Shown piece by piece: positions 26,194 through 35,475 of a stretch of DNA of 64,000 nt. Every line of letters starts with the position of its first letter. The stretch's first letter is position 1. This stretch comes from JBLXBZ01 sp048265185. GTDB taxonomy: Bacteria; Pseudomonadota; Alphaproteobacteria; Rhizobiales; Stappiaceae. The DNA lies in NCBI GenBank assembly GCA_048265185.1, contig JBLXBZ010000003.1, positions 248,001-312,000 on the forward strand, written 5' to 3'. A program made the position numbers and the translations under genes. Below the pieces are notes generated by a model, which saw only the letters and a program-made list of their open reading frames with translations, was not told the DNA's origin and ran no database searches.

Positions 26194-27018
26194 TCACTCA
26201 AAGACGTCGAAAGAGAATTGGTAAGTGACGCCCAATCCAACCGAGAATTGATCGACATTGCCCTTTTTGACGATTGGGCTGTTGCCGGCGTCGCCGATCA
26301 AGCGATCCCAGCCGCCCTGTAGGTGCAGCGTCGTTTTATCGGTCCAGTCGTAGCTGATGCGCGTCGTCAGCCCGACGCTTTTGAACCCGGCGCCCGCCTT
26401 ATGTTCCTTCAAGGAGCCGCCGGAAGCCGCCGCTTCCGCGGCGCTCACGCCAAAATAGGTTTCCATATAGTCGGAAGAGGCGAAGCCAAGCCGGGGGCCG
26501 ATGTTGAGTTCTACCCGATCCATGGGGCTGGTGATGACGTCAAAGCCGATTTGACCAACCTGACCGTGGTGGCCATTGATGCCCTGACGTAATTCGACGA
26601 ACCCCCGGAACCAGTCATACCGATAGCCGCCGCCAAGGCCAAGCTCCAGCGCCCAATTGACTTTCTTGGTTCCGTTCAGATCCTTGTCGTCAAAGGGGTC
26701 GCGCTCTCCCTTGAAGTCGAAGGAGGGGTAGAAGAAGAAACCTTTCTTGGTGACTTCGTCGCCAAATTGTCCAACGCCCGGCACGTAAAATCGTCCAACG
26801 GCGATCAATGGGAAGGGGGTGGCGAGATAGGAGGACGCGCCCTCATATTTAGGCTGCGCTAAAACGCCGACGCCAAGATCGAGAACATATTGCTTCTTGG
26901 GCAGGGGGCGATCTTCCGGCGCGCCATAGGATTCTTGCGCGTTCGCCATGGAAAGAGGACATAGGACGAGGCTGAAACCAAGAGCGGACGCTAGAAGACG
27001 GGATTTTGAACTGAACAT
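26194..27018 (-). CDS. MipA/OmpV family outer membrane protein
   Basis: 274 residues from the ATG at 27018 (MFSSKSRLLASALGFSLV), with AGAG 6 bases upstream. A signal peptide ends near ANAQES. The rest alternates in amphipathic strands with the MipA marks VLDLGVGVLAQPKYEGA and PLIAVGRFY near the start, and ends VGLGVTYQFSFDVFE, an aromatic C-terminal residue set typical of outer membrane barrels. Family members scaffold murein enzymes or act as porin-like proteins; role here not determined. It has its own terminator. Confidence 0.88.
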   Translation of the reverse strand: MFSSKSRLLASALGFSLVLCPLSMANAQESYGAPEDRPLPKKQYVLDLGVGVLAQPKYEGASSYLATPFPLIAVGRFYVPGVGQFGDEVTKKGFFFYPSFDFKGERDPFDDKDLNGTKKVNWALELGLGGGYRYDWFRGFVELRQGINGHHGQVGQIGFDVITSPMDRVELNIGPRLGFASSDYMETYFGVSAAEAAASGGSLKEHKAGAGFKSVGLTTRISYDWTDKTTLHLQGGWDRLIGDAGNSPIVKKGNVDQFSVGLGVTYQFSFDVFE

Positions 27019-27283
27019 GAACTCTCTACCCAAAGCTGCGAATTGAAATTCACTCTATAGACTTTATCCCTAGCTTATAGGGGGCTTATCTATCCCGAAC
27101 CCTAACAGATCGATGTTTTCTCTCAGATGTTGTATTTTTACACCGCCTTCGCTTTGCGATTTTGCGAAGATTGGGAATCATTGACGATTTCTTCACGGAA
27201 CTTTCGCCTATGGCTTGCAGCCGCCGTCTGGGATCGCTAAATCAATGATGAGCTTTTCATGACTGACCGTGAGAGACCATTAT

Positions 27284-27574
27284 ATGCGCGCGATTCTCGA
27301 TGTTCTGCTTCTTGTTCTGAACCTTTATACTTGGGTCATTATCGGAAGCGCGATTCTTTCCTGGCTTTTCGCCTTCAATATCGTCAATGCGAGCAATCAG
27401 TTCGTGGCGATGATCTCTCAGGCGTTTTACGCTCTGACGGAGCCTTTGCTGCGACCGATTCGCCGTGTTCTGCCGAATATGGGTGGATTGGACCTCTCCC
27501 CGATTGTGCTGTTGCTTGGGGTGTTTCTGGTGCAAAATATCATTATTCGTTACATTTACCCGAACGTATTTTAA
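27284..27574 (+). CDS. YggT family integral membrane protein
   Basis: 96 residues from the ATG at 27284, with GAGAG 8 bases upstream. Two hydrophobic segments, about residues 3-28 and 66-90, flank the family block TEPLLRPIRRVLPNMGGLDLSPIV. YggT proteins are small inner-membrane proteins implicated in osmotic or division-site functions in some bacteria. The gene converges with the response regulator gene, 20 bases between stops. Confidence 0.93.
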   Translation: MRAILDVLLLVLNLYTWVIIGSAILSWLFAFNIVNASNQFVAMISQAFYALTEPLLRPIRRVLPNMGGLDLSPIVLLLGVFLVQNIIIRYIYPNVF

Positions 27575-27594
27575 TTGGGGGGGCGCCGGTGAAA

Positions 27595-28350
27595 CTACGG
27601 CTGGAGCGCGCTCCAGCGCACTGGCGCGCTCAGCATATAGCCTGATCCATAGACCGTGCGAATGATCGGCTGGCCGTCCTCCCCGGACAATCTCTTGCGG
27701 ATCCGGGAAATGCGAACGTCGATGGCGCGATCTAGCGTGTCGTCGCGGCAAGCGTGCTCCATTAGATAATCGCGGCTCAAAACCCTTTGGGGGGCGCGCA
27801 GCAGCGCCTCAAGAAGACTTGCCTCTCCGGTTGACAAGAATGTCTCCTCCCCCGTGGGCGAGAGCAGGCGATAGGAGCCGGGAGAAAAAGTCCATCCGGC
27901 GAATTGCGCGACTTGCGGCGCGTTTTTCGGACTGTCTTGCAAGTCGGAGCGCCGCAGAAGCGAGCGAACGCGCGCCACCACCTCGCGCGGATCAAAGGGT
28001 TTGACCACATAGTCATCCGCGCCAATTTCCAGTCCCATAATGCGATCAGACGCGTGAGCGCGGGCCGATAGAACGATGATTGGCGCCGCCATACGCTGGC
28101 GTATGCGGTTGATCAGGTCCATGCCGTCCATGTCCGGCAAGCCCAGATCCAGAAGAATCACCGCAGGCGACTGGCGTTCAAGGGCTTCCAGACAGGCGCT
28201 GGCCGAAGCGAGACCGACGGCGTTGAAGCGGTATTCGCGCAATGTGTCGCTAAGAATTGCTCGAATGTCCTGTTCGTCGTCGACAATGAAAATCAGCGCT
28301 TCATTACCGCAAATCATGTTTTTATCGTTCATTTGAGGTCGGAACGTCAT
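27595..28350 (-). CDS. OmpR-family response regulator
   Basis: 251 residues. The receiver domain, about 18-130, has the acidic pair DDE and the phosphoacceptor Asp68 in LLDLGLPDMDG; Lys in VVKPFDP completes the site. The C-terminal winged helix, about 150-245, ends IRTVYGSGYML, typical of OmpR/PhoB DNA-binding domains. Its ATG overlaps the stop of the hybrid kinase gene (ATGA at 28347-28350), so the two form one two-component system. Target genes are not shown; the divergent acyl-CoA ligase/ABC cluster is the nearest candidate. Confidence 0.95.
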   Translation of the reverse strand: MTFRPQMNDKNMICGNEALIFIVDDEQDIRAILSDTLREYRFNAVGLASASACLEALERQSPAVILLDLGLPDMDGMDLINRIRQRMAAPIIVLSARAHASDRIMGLEIGADDYVVKPFDPREVVARVRSLLRRSDLQDSPKNAPQVAQFAGWTFSPGSYRLLSPTGEETFLSTGEASLLEALLRAPQRVLSRDYLMEHACRDDTLDRAIDVRISRIRKRLSGEDGQPIIRTVYGSGYMLSAPVRWSALQP

Positions 28351-30326
28351 GGGTTAAGAACCTCGCTCATGGTGGCGGCCAACGTTTCGATGGTGAAGGG
28401 TTTTCTCAAAACTTGAGGGTCCTGACCGAATTCGGCGGCGCTCGCCAGCTGGTTCTGATAACCGCTCATGAGAATGACCGGCAATTGCGGCCGCGCGTTG
28501 CGAATGGCTTTCGCTAAATCCGCGCCGTTTTGTTGCCCCGGCATGACGACGTCGCTCAAGACGGCTTTGATGTCGAAAACGTTATGGGCCAGCTTCAGAG
28601 CGTCTTCCGCATTGGTCGAAATGAGAACGCTATAGTTCAATTGCCTCAATTGGTCGCGAACCACCGCGGCCACGTCGGGTTCGTCGTCGATCACCAGAAT
28701 TATCTCACCGGAGCCTTTGTGTAATTCTGGTTTCAAGTCGCCGCTTTGAAGGGGGGCGCGGACGAATTGGCCGCCTTCACCTTTCACCGCCGGCAGAAAC
28801 ATCCGGATGCGCGCGCCATGATCGCGTGTTTGGTCGATTTCCGCGGCCCCGCCCGCCCGCCTTGTGAAGCCATAGACCATGGACAGCCCGAGACCGCTTC
28901 CCCGTCCAAATGGTTTGGTGGTGAAAAATGGATCGAAAGCTTGGCGTTTGGTCTCCGCGCTCATGCCCGCGCCGGTGTCCGTCACGGTGATTTCGGCATA
29001 GGCGCCGGCCGCTAATCCCGATGTTTGCGCGTAATGCTTGGCCAGATTGAAACGGCGCAATTCGATGGTCAGTTCACCGCCTTCGCTCATGGCGTCTCGG
29101 GCGTTGAAGGCCAGATTAACGATGGCGTTCTCCAGCTCAGCCGGGTCGACTTTAACACAAAGGCCACGTTCATGGATAACAAGCGAAACGGTTATGCATT
29201 TGGGCAAGGAGCTGGACAGAAGGCGAGTGACGTTTTCAAGGATTGGCTCCAGCGCCTCAGCCTGCGGTTCGCCCGCGCCGCCTTTGGCGAAGGCCAGCAG
29301 GCGCTGGGTCAACTCTTCTCCGCGCCGCGCCGCATGCAGGATCGGCTCCAGATTGGCCGCGAGATCGGGCATGGACGCAACTTCGTTTTCGTTAAGTCGC
29401 TCCCATTGCCGGCGCAAGGAAAGAGTGTTGCCGATGATGATGGTCAGCAGGTTATTGAAATCATGGGCGAGGCCGCCGGACAACTGGCCGACCGCCTCCA
29501 TGCGCTGGGCCTGAGCCAGCGCCGATTGACTGCGCTTGCGTTCGCTGACGTCAAGAGACAGAACAAAGCATCCGAGCGTGCGTCCGTCTTGAGTTCTGTC
29601 CGGTATCAAGGTCGACGTCATGTGTTTGACGCGCCCATCCGCTTTGGTGCGCTCATAGTCATAGGAAACGGCGGCGCCTTGAAACGCGCGTTCTATATGC
29701 GGTTTGATCTCGTTGAAAAGATCTTCGCCGATCACGTCGGCGGGAGATAGGCCGACGATTGACGCGGGAGTTTGATCGAACCATTGGGCATAGGCGCGAT
29801 TGGCGAAGCGATAGATCGGCCCCGGTCCCATATAGGCGATGAGGGCCGGCACGTTGTCGGTGACGAGGCGCAACCAGTCTTCGCTTTGCCGAAGCGCGCG
29901 GGTGCGCTCCGCCACCGTTTTTTCGAGCCGCTTTTGTTGCAGTCGTTCGCGGGTCACATCCGTATAGGTTGTGACGAAGCCGCCTTCCGGAATGGGTGTC
30001 CCGGTGACGAGAATCACCTGACCGTTAGGTCGCACGCGTTCAAAAGTGTGGGGTTCGAAGCGATGGGCGCGTTCAATGCGCTTGGCGACCAGATCGTCAA
30101 TGTCGCCGTCGCCATACTCTCCTCGCTCGGCGTTTACGCGCAGAAATTGGGATAAATGCGTTCCCCGTTTCGACAGTCGAAGCGGCAGGTCCAGCATCTC
30201 GAAAAGACGCCGGTTCGTGGCCACCAGCTTGAGGTCCGCGTCGAAAACCGAAAACCCTTGATTTATGTGATCCAGCGCCGCTTGAAGCATGTCGAGCCGC
30301 GCGCCGTAAATATCCTCCCGAGACAT
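28347..30326 (-). CDS. Hybrid sensor histidine kinase with two PAS domains and a receiver
   Basis: 659 residues, no membrane segment, so cytoplasmic sensing is likely. Domains: PAS with a PAS-7-like sequence at about 10-125, a short coiled coil, a second PAS at 150-265, HisKA with His288 in GGLAHDFNN, an ATPase domain at about 370-520 (N box near NLAFNARDAM, GTGLG-type GRGSGLGLSMVYG) and a receiver domain at about 540-655 with the Asp in LSDVVMP. The response regulator gene overlaps its end. The internal receiver may buffer or receive phosphate. Signal unknown. Confidence 0.94.
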   Translation of the reverse strand: MSREDIYGARLDMLQAALDHINQGFSVFDADLKLVATNRRLFEMLDLPLRLSKRGTHLSQFLRVNAERGEYGDGDIDDLVAKRIERAHRFEPHTFERVRPNGQVILVTGTPIPEGGFVTTYTDVTRERLQQKRLEKTVAERTRALRQSEDWLRLVTDNVPALIAYMGPGPIYRFANRAYAQWFDQTPASIVGLSPADVIGEDLFNEIKPHIERAFQGAAVSYDYERTKADGRVKHMTSTLIPDRTQDGRTLGCFVLSLDVSERKRSQSALAQAQRMEAVGQLSGGLAHDFNNLLTIIIGNTLSLRRQWERLNENEVASMPDLAANLEPILHAARRGEELTQRLLAFAKGGAGEPQAEALEPILENVTRLLSSSLPKCITVSLVIHERGLCVKVDPAELENAIVNLAFNARDAMSEGGELTIELRRFNLAKHYAQTSGLAAGAYAEITVTDTGAGMSAETKRQAFDPFFTTKPFGRGSGLGLSMVYGFTRRAGGAAEIDQTRDHGARIRMFLPAVKGEGGQFVRAPLQSGDLKPELHKGSGEIILVIDDEPDVAAVVRDQLRQLNYSVLISTNAEDALKLAHNVFDIKAVLSDVVMPGQQNGADLAKAIRNARPQLPVILMSGYQNQLASAAEFGQDPQVLRKPFTIETLAATMSEVLNP

Positions 30327-30569
30327 GCCTCTACTTTAGGGCGTGGATTTGGGAAAGGCAAAGCAGAGTTTGTGAGGGCGTTTGAAATAATTCGACACAA
30401 TTGGCTTATATTCGGGAAACGCATTCAATTTAACCTCTGATGGCGCAATGGAGCGAAGGCCTTCTTACACTCTAAGCTAGAAATAGCTTGCTTGTGGAAG
30501 AGCTCGGTAGTTTCCTTGTGACTCGATAACGACTCCGGAAAACCGGAGCGGTCAGAGGGATGGAACGCT

Positions 30570-32558
30570 ATGGAAGGGTCGATCGTCGCCGGCGGAGCCG
30601 GTGAGGACACCTTTCCCAAAATCCTGCTTCGCAATGCGCGGGTCTTCGCAGAAAGACCCGCCATGCGTGAGAAGGATCTTGGGATTTGGCAGGCTTGGAG
30701 CTGGTCGCAGGCGCTGGATGAAATCCGGAGCTTTTCGCTTGGCCTGAAACAATTGGGATTTGCGCCAGGAGACAAAGTCGCCGTGATCGGCGCCAATCGC
30801 CCGCGGCTTTATTGGTCCATGGTGGCGGTGCAGGCGCTGGGAGGCGTTCCGATCCCACTTTATTCAGACGCAGTCGCGGAAGAAATGGTCTATGTGCTTG
30901 AGCACGCGGAGGCCCGTTTCGCGGTGGTGGAGGACCAGGAGCAGGTCGACAAGGTGCTGTCGATCTCGCAGCAACTGCCGCGTTTGGAGCATGTGATCTA
31001 CGACGATCCGAAGGGCTTGCGCGATTATGATCACACGCGTCTTCACGCCTTTGAGGCGTTGCAGGAGAAGGGCCGGGCGAGACTCGCCGCCTCCGACGCG
31101 GCGCAGCGGGAGTGGGAGGCGGGGATAGCCCGCGCCAAAGGCTCCGATCTGGCGGTGATGCTGTACACCTCCGGAACCACGGGGCGCCCGAAAGGGGTGA
31201 TGCTGTCTTTTGACAATTTGGTGATTTCAGCGCGCAACGCCAATCAGTTCGACAAGTTGAACGAGACGGAAGAGGTGATCGCTTATTTGCCCATGGCCTG
31301 GGTTGGGGATCATGTTTTCTCTCTCGCCCAGTCTTATACGGCGGGCTATTGCGTCAATTGTCCTGAAAACATGGACACGGTGCAGGCGGATCGCCGGGAG
31401 ATCGCGCCAACTTATTTCTTCGCGCCGCCGCGGGTTTTCGAGGGGCTTTTGACGCATATTCTCGTGCGCATGGAAGACGCCGGGCGTTTGAAGAAATGGA
31501 TGTTCGATTATTTCATGAAAGTGGCCCGTCGCACGGGCGAGCCGGTGTTGAACGGGGAGACCGTCTCTTTCAAGGAGCGCCTTCTTTATCGGCTTGGCGA
31601 ATTTTTCGTCTATGGTCCCCTTAAAAACCAGATGGGGCTCACCCGGCTTAAAGTCGGTTATACCGCCGGCGAGGCCATTGGTCCTGAAATTTTCAGATTT
31701 TATCGCTCTCTTGGCCTTAATTTGAAGCAACTTTACGGACAGACGGAAGCCAGCGTTTATATCACCATGCAGCCGGACGGCCAGATCGACGCGCAGACCG
31801 TTGGAACCCCCGCGCCGCAAGTTGAGCTGAGAATCGCTGAAAATGGCGAGGTGCATTACCGCTCTCCAGGCGTTTTCGTCGGTTATTTCAAGAATGAGGA
31901 AGCCACCGCCTCCACCAAAACGAGCGACGGTTGGGTTCTTACGGGCGATGCGGGGATTATTGACGACGCGGGTCATTTGAAGATTATCGATCGCGCCAAG
32001 GATGTGGGAAGACTCACCAACGGCGTTTTGTTCGCTCCGAAATACATCGAAAATAAACTGAAGTTCTTTCCCAACATCAAGGAGGCCGTGGCCTTTGGCG
32101 ACGGGCGCGATTTTACCGCGGTTTTCCTGAATATCGATCTGACGGCGGTGGGGTCCTGGGCGGAGCGCAATAATATCAACTACGCCTCTTATCAGGAGCT
32201 CGCCGGACATCCCGACGTTTATAATACGCTTCAGGAACATGTGGAGCAGGTGAACAGGGATCTCGCCGCCGAGCCTTTGATGGCGGGGGCGCAAATCAAG
32301 CGCTTTCTTATTCTTCACAAGGAGCTTGACGCGGATGACGGCGAATTGACCCGTACGCAGAAGGTGCGTCGCTCCTTTATAGCCGACCGCTACAGCGACC
32401 TGATTGAAGCTCTCTATGATGGCTCGAAAAGCAAATATATCAACACCGAGGTTGTTTTCGAGGATGGCCGTAAGGGAGCGATTGAAGCGACGGTTGAAAT
32501 TCGGGACGTGGCGTTGCAGTCGGCCCCGGGCGCTGGAAATCAGGAGGCGGCCCAATGA
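30570..32558 (+). CDS. AMP-forming long-chain acyl-CoA synthetase family protein
   Basis: 662 residues. ANL-superfamily ligase: the ATP motif YTSGTTGRPKGVML is near residues 197-210, YGQTEAS is near 390, and TGDAGIIDD, with the hinge and catalytic Lys in the C-terminal part. Length and the ICPMAWVGDH-like insert fit the large acyl-CoA synthetases found beside liv genes. It activates a carboxylic acid to its CoA thioester in the cytoplasm. The stop overlaps livG by ATGA, so it is the first gene of the transport operon. The acid could be a fatty, branched or aromatic acid. Confidence 0.9.
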   Translation: MEGSIVAGGAGEDTFPKILLRNARVFAERPAMREKDLGIWQAWSWSQALDEIRSFSLGLKQLGFAPGDKVAVIGANRPRLYWSMVAVQALGGVPIPLYSDAVAEEMVYVLEHAEARFAVVEDQEQVDKVLSISQQLPRLEHVIYDDPKGLRDYDHTRLHAFEALQEKGRARLAASDAAQREWEAGIARAKGSDLAVMLYTSGTTGRPKGVMLSFDNLVISARNANQFDKLNETEEVIAYLPMAWVGDHVFSLAQSYTAGYCVNCPENMDTVQADRREIAPTYFFAPPRVFEGLLTHILVRMEDAGRLKKWMFDYFMKVARRTGEPVLNGETVSFKERLLYRLGEFFVYGPLKNQMGLTRLKVGYTAGEAIGPEIFRFYRSLGLNLKQLYGQTEASVYITMQPDGQIDAQTVGTPAPQVELRIAENGEVHYRSPGVFVGYFKNEEATASTKTSDGWVLTGDAGIIDDAGHLKIIDRAKDVGRLTNGVLFAPKYIENKLKFFPNIKEAVAFGDGRDFTAVFLNIDLTAVGSWAERNNINYASYQELAGHPDVYNTLQEHVEQVNRDLAAEPLMAGAQIKRFLILHKELDADDGELTRTQKVRRSFIADRYSDLIEALYDGSKSKYINTEVVFEDGRKGAIEATVEIRDVALQSAPGAGNQEAAQ

Positions 32559-33376
32559 CGAGGATTGCAGATTCACAACACCCGCAAGGCGGCGGCGATG
32601 ACGCTCCTGAGGTTTTGTTGCGCTTGGATAATGTCTCTCTGTCCTTTGGTGGGGTGAAGGCGGTCACCAATATTTCTTTCGACGTTCGTAAGGGAGAAAT
32701 CCGCGCCATCATTGGCCCCAACGGCGCGGGCAAGACTTCGATGCTGAATGTGATCAACGGCTTTTATCACCCTCAGCAAGGCACGATCACGTGGCGAGGA
32801 GAGGTTCGCCGGAAAATGAAGCCCTATGAGGCGGCGAGCCAGGGCATCGCCAGAACGTTTCAGAACGTCGCCTTGTTCAAGGGCATGTCCGCGCTGGACA
32901 ACATCATGACCGGGCGCGGGTTGAAAATGAAACGGGGCTTTCTCTGGCAATGCCTTTATTGGGGGCCGGCCGTGCGGGAAGAAATCGAGCATCGTCGCAA
33001 GGTTGAGGAAATCATTGATTTTCTTGAAATACAGGCGATCCGCAAAACGCCGGTGGGGCGTCTTTCCTATGGATTGCAAAAGCGGGTGGAATTGGCTCGC
33101 GCCTTGGCGATGGAGCCGGAGTTGTTGCTGTTGGACGAGCCTATGGCGGGGATGAATCTGGAGGAGAAAGAGGACATGAGTCGCTTTATCCTCGACGTGA
33201 ACCAGCAATTTGGCACCACCATCGCCTTGATCGAGCATGACATGGGCGTGGTGATGGATCTGTCCGACCGGGTGGTGGTTCTGGATTACGGCCGCAAAAT
33301 CGCCGACGGCCCGCCCGAAGAGGTGCAGGCGAACCAGGATGTGATCGACGCTTATCTTGGCGTCGCCCACGGGTGA
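32555..33376 (+). CDS. livG: Branched-chain amino acid type ABC transporter ATPase LivG
   Basis: 273 residues. Walker A is GPNGAGKTS at about residue 54-62, the signature is LSYGLQKRVELARAL, a LivG-type form of LSGGQ, and Walker B LLLLDEPMAGM. The insert between Walker A and signature (RTFQNVALFKGMSALDNIMTG) is typical of LivG. It works with LivF, LivH and LivM at the inner membrane. In this and related clusters the substrate is often an aromatic or fatty-type acid rather than leucine. Confidence 0.94.
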   Translation: MTRIADSQHPQGGGDDAPEVLLRLDNVSLSFGGVKAVTNISFDVRKGEIRAIIGPNGAGKTSMLNVINGFYHPQQGTITWRGEVRRKMKPYEAASQGIARTFQNVALFKGMSALDNIMTGRGLKMKRGFLWQCLYWGPAVREEIEHRRKVEEIIDFLEIQAIRKTPVGRLSYGLQKRVELARALAMEPELLLLDEPMAGMNLEEKEDMSRFILDVNQQFGTTIALIEHDMGVVMDLSDRVVVLDYGRKIADGPPEEVQANQDVIDAYLGVAHG

Positions 33377-33403
33377 AACAGGCTTGGAGGCGAGGCGCGT
33401 AAA

Positions 33404-34306
33404 ATGGCGTTTGAATTCTTTATTGAAACAGTGCTTTCGGGGCTGATGGCCGGCGTCATGTACGCTTTGGTGGCGTTGGGGTTCGTGTTGATCTTCAAGG
33501 CGTCCGGAGTGTTCAATTTCGCGCAAGGCGCCATGTGCCTGTTCGCGGCTTTGACCTTCGCCGGCTTGATCGAGAAAACCGGGATGCCATGGCCCGTCGC
33601 CGCGGTTTTGACGATTGGCGTGATGGTTCTTCTCGCGTGGTTGATCGAGCGCCTTGTGCTGCGTCATCTGGTCAATCAGGAACCGATAATCCTGTTCATG
33701 GTGACGATTGGACTGGCCTATGTGCTGGAGGGCCTTGGCGACATCATCTGGGGTTCCGACGTTAAGGTGATCGATATCGGTCTGCCCCAAGGAGCGTCGG
33801 ACTTCATGCTCGACAATTATAATATCTACATCGAGAAACTTGAGATTTTCGCCGCTTTGATCGCCGCGGCTCTGGTGGCGGTGCTGGCGGTGTTTTTCCA
33901 AAAAACCCGCATTGGCCGGGCCCTGCGGGCCGTGGCCGACGACCATCAGGCGGCGCTTTCCGTGGGCATTTCCCTGCAAACGATCTGGGTGATCGTCTGG
34001 TCCGTGGCCGGCGTGGTCGCCTTTGTCGCCGGGGTGATGTGGGGCTCCAAATCCGGGGTGCAGTTCTCCTTGTCCCTGATCGCGCTGAAGGCGCTTCCGG
34101 TGCTCATTCTGGGAGGCTTCACCTCCATTCCGGGCGCCATCGTCGGCGGATTGATCATCGGAGTCGGCGAGAAGGTGGCGGAAATTTACATTGGGCCGTT
34201 GGTCGGCGGCGCCATTGAGAATTGGTTCGCTTATATGCTCGCCCTCGCGTTCTTGTTGGTGCGCCCCCAAGGTCTGTTTGGCGAACGTATTATTGAACGG
34301 GTTTGA
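33404..34306 (+). CDS. livH: Branched-chain type ABC transporter permease LivH
   Basis: 300 residues with about eight membrane helices. It has LivH hallmarks: GLMAGVMYALVALGFVLIF at the start, ASGVFNFAQGAM, and the EAA-like coupling loop around TRIGRALRAVADD near residue 165-180. The ATG at 33404 follows livG by 27 bases. It forms the channel with LivM in the inner membrane. Confidence 0.94.
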   Translation: MAFEFFIETVLSGLMAGVMYALVALGFVLIFKASGVFNFAQGAMCLFAALTFAGLIEKTGMPWPVAAVLTIGVMVLLAWLIERLVLRHLVNQEPIILFMVTIGLAYVLEGLGDIIWGSDVKVIDIGLPQGASDFMLDNYNIYIEKLEIFAALIAAALVAVLAVFFQKTRIGRALRAVADDHQAALSVGISLQTIWVIVWSVAGVVAFVAGVMWGSKSGVQFSLSLIALKALPVLILGGFTSIPGAIVGGLIIGVGEKVAEIYIGPLVGGAIENWFAYMLALAFLLVRPQGLFGERIIERV

Positions 34307-34336
34307 TCGGCTGAGGTTTTAAGGAAGGCTGCAAAT

Positions 34337-35413
34337 ATGTTTTACCGTGAAGCTGGTCAGTTTAAGACCACCTATAAAGCTGATCAGGCTATTTTTCCCA
34401 TCGCCCAAGACCGCTGGGTGGTCTGGGCCTTTATCGCCGTCGCTTTTCTGGTGGCGCCGTTCTTCGTTAACGATTATTGGACCAATGCGGTGCTTCTGCC
34501 GCTGCTGATCTATGGACTTGCGGCGCTGGGCTTGAATATTCTCGTTGGCTATTGCGGGCAGATTTCGCTCGGCACTGGCGGCTTCATGGCGGTTGGAGCT
34601 TTCGCCTCCTATAAATTGATGACGTCTTTTCCAGAGTTGAACATTGCGATTGTTGTCCTTTTGTCCGGCGGCGTCACGGCGTTGGTTGGTTTGCTTTTCG
34701 GCCTTCCAAGCCTGCGCATTAAGGGCTTTTATTTGGCGGTCGCGACTTTGGCGGCTCAGTTTTTTCTGGTGTGGCTGTTTAATAAGTTCGGCTGGTTCTA
34801 CAATTATTCGATGTCGGGCCAGATCACGGCGCCGGAGCGCAGTGTTCTAGGTTTTTTGATCACGGGCCCATCGGCGGCGCCTTGGGTTAAATATTTGTTT
34901 TGCCTGTCGTTTCTCGCCGTTTTCGCCCTTATCGCCAAGAATCTGGCGCGTGGACGCATCGGCCGCAGCTGGATGGCCATTCGCGATATGGATATCGCGG
35001 CGGAGCTCATCGGAGTACAGCCGCTCAAGACCAAATTATCCGCTTTCGCGGTTTCAAGTTTTTACATCGGCATGGCCGGATCTTTGCTTTTCACAGTCTA
35101 TCTGGGAGCTGTGGAAGTGACTGAATCTTTTGGGATCAACGTTTCGTTTCTTGTGCTTTTCATGGTGATCCTTGGGGGGCTGGGCTCGGTTCTTGGCTCT
35201 TTTCTGGGGGCCGGGTTTCTGGTGCTTTTACCGATTTTTCTGAAAAACTTGATGGTTGACGGCATGAATTTTCTGCCCACGACCGCCAAACACGTGGAAA
35301 TATTGCTTATGGGCGTTCTGATCATCTTCTTTTTGATCGTCGAGCCCCATGGGTTGGCGCGGCTTTGGCGGCTGGCGAAGGAAAAATTGCGCCTATGGCC
35401 ATTCCCCTATTAA
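34337..35413 (+). CDS. livM: Branched-chain type ABC transporter permease LivM
   Basis: 358 residues with about eight to ten membrane helices. LivM marks: NILVGYCGQISLGTGGFMAVGAFA, the internal GLPSLRIKGFYLAVATLAAQF, and the coupling loop RGRIGRSWMAIRDMDIAAELIGV. It ends with a soluble basic tail. It follows livH by 30 bases and precedes the binding-protein gene by 62, keeping the order G-H-M-K-F. Confidence 0.94.
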   Translation: MFYREAGQFKTTYKADQAIFPIAQDRWVVWAFIAVAFLVAPFFVNDYWTNAVLLPLLIYGLAALGLNILVGYCGQISLGTGGFMAVGAFASYKLMTSFPELNIAIVVLLSGGVTALVGLLFGLPSLRIKGFYLAVATLAAQFFLVWLFNKFGWFYNYSMSGQITAPERSVLGFLITGPSAAPWVKYLFCLSFLAVFALIAKNLARGRIGRSWMAIRDMDIAAELIGVQPLKTKLSAFAVSSFYIGMAGSLLFTVYLGAVEVTESFGINVSFLVLFMVILGGLGSVLGSFLGAGFLVLLPIFLKNLMVDGMNFLPTTAKHVEILLMGVLIIFFLIVEPHGLARLWRLAKEKLRLWPFPY

Positions 35414-35475
35414 TGGAAATAATATCAATAACATAACTAAGAGTAAGGTCGCATTTTCTAGGGAGGAACTGGATA

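Noticed and set aside
30382..30412. TTGAAA and TATATT upstream of the acyl-CoA synthetase as a promoter
   Set aside because: The spacing of 19 bases is longer than usual and the region gives other equally weak matches.
31227..32576. 449-codon minus-strand frame across the acyl-CoA synthetase
   Set aside because: Antisense shadow of a well-supported gene, no domain.
32573..34270. 565-codon minus-strand frame across livG and livH
   Set aside because: His/Gln/Arg-rich translation, antisense to two genes with clear motifs; a composition shadow.
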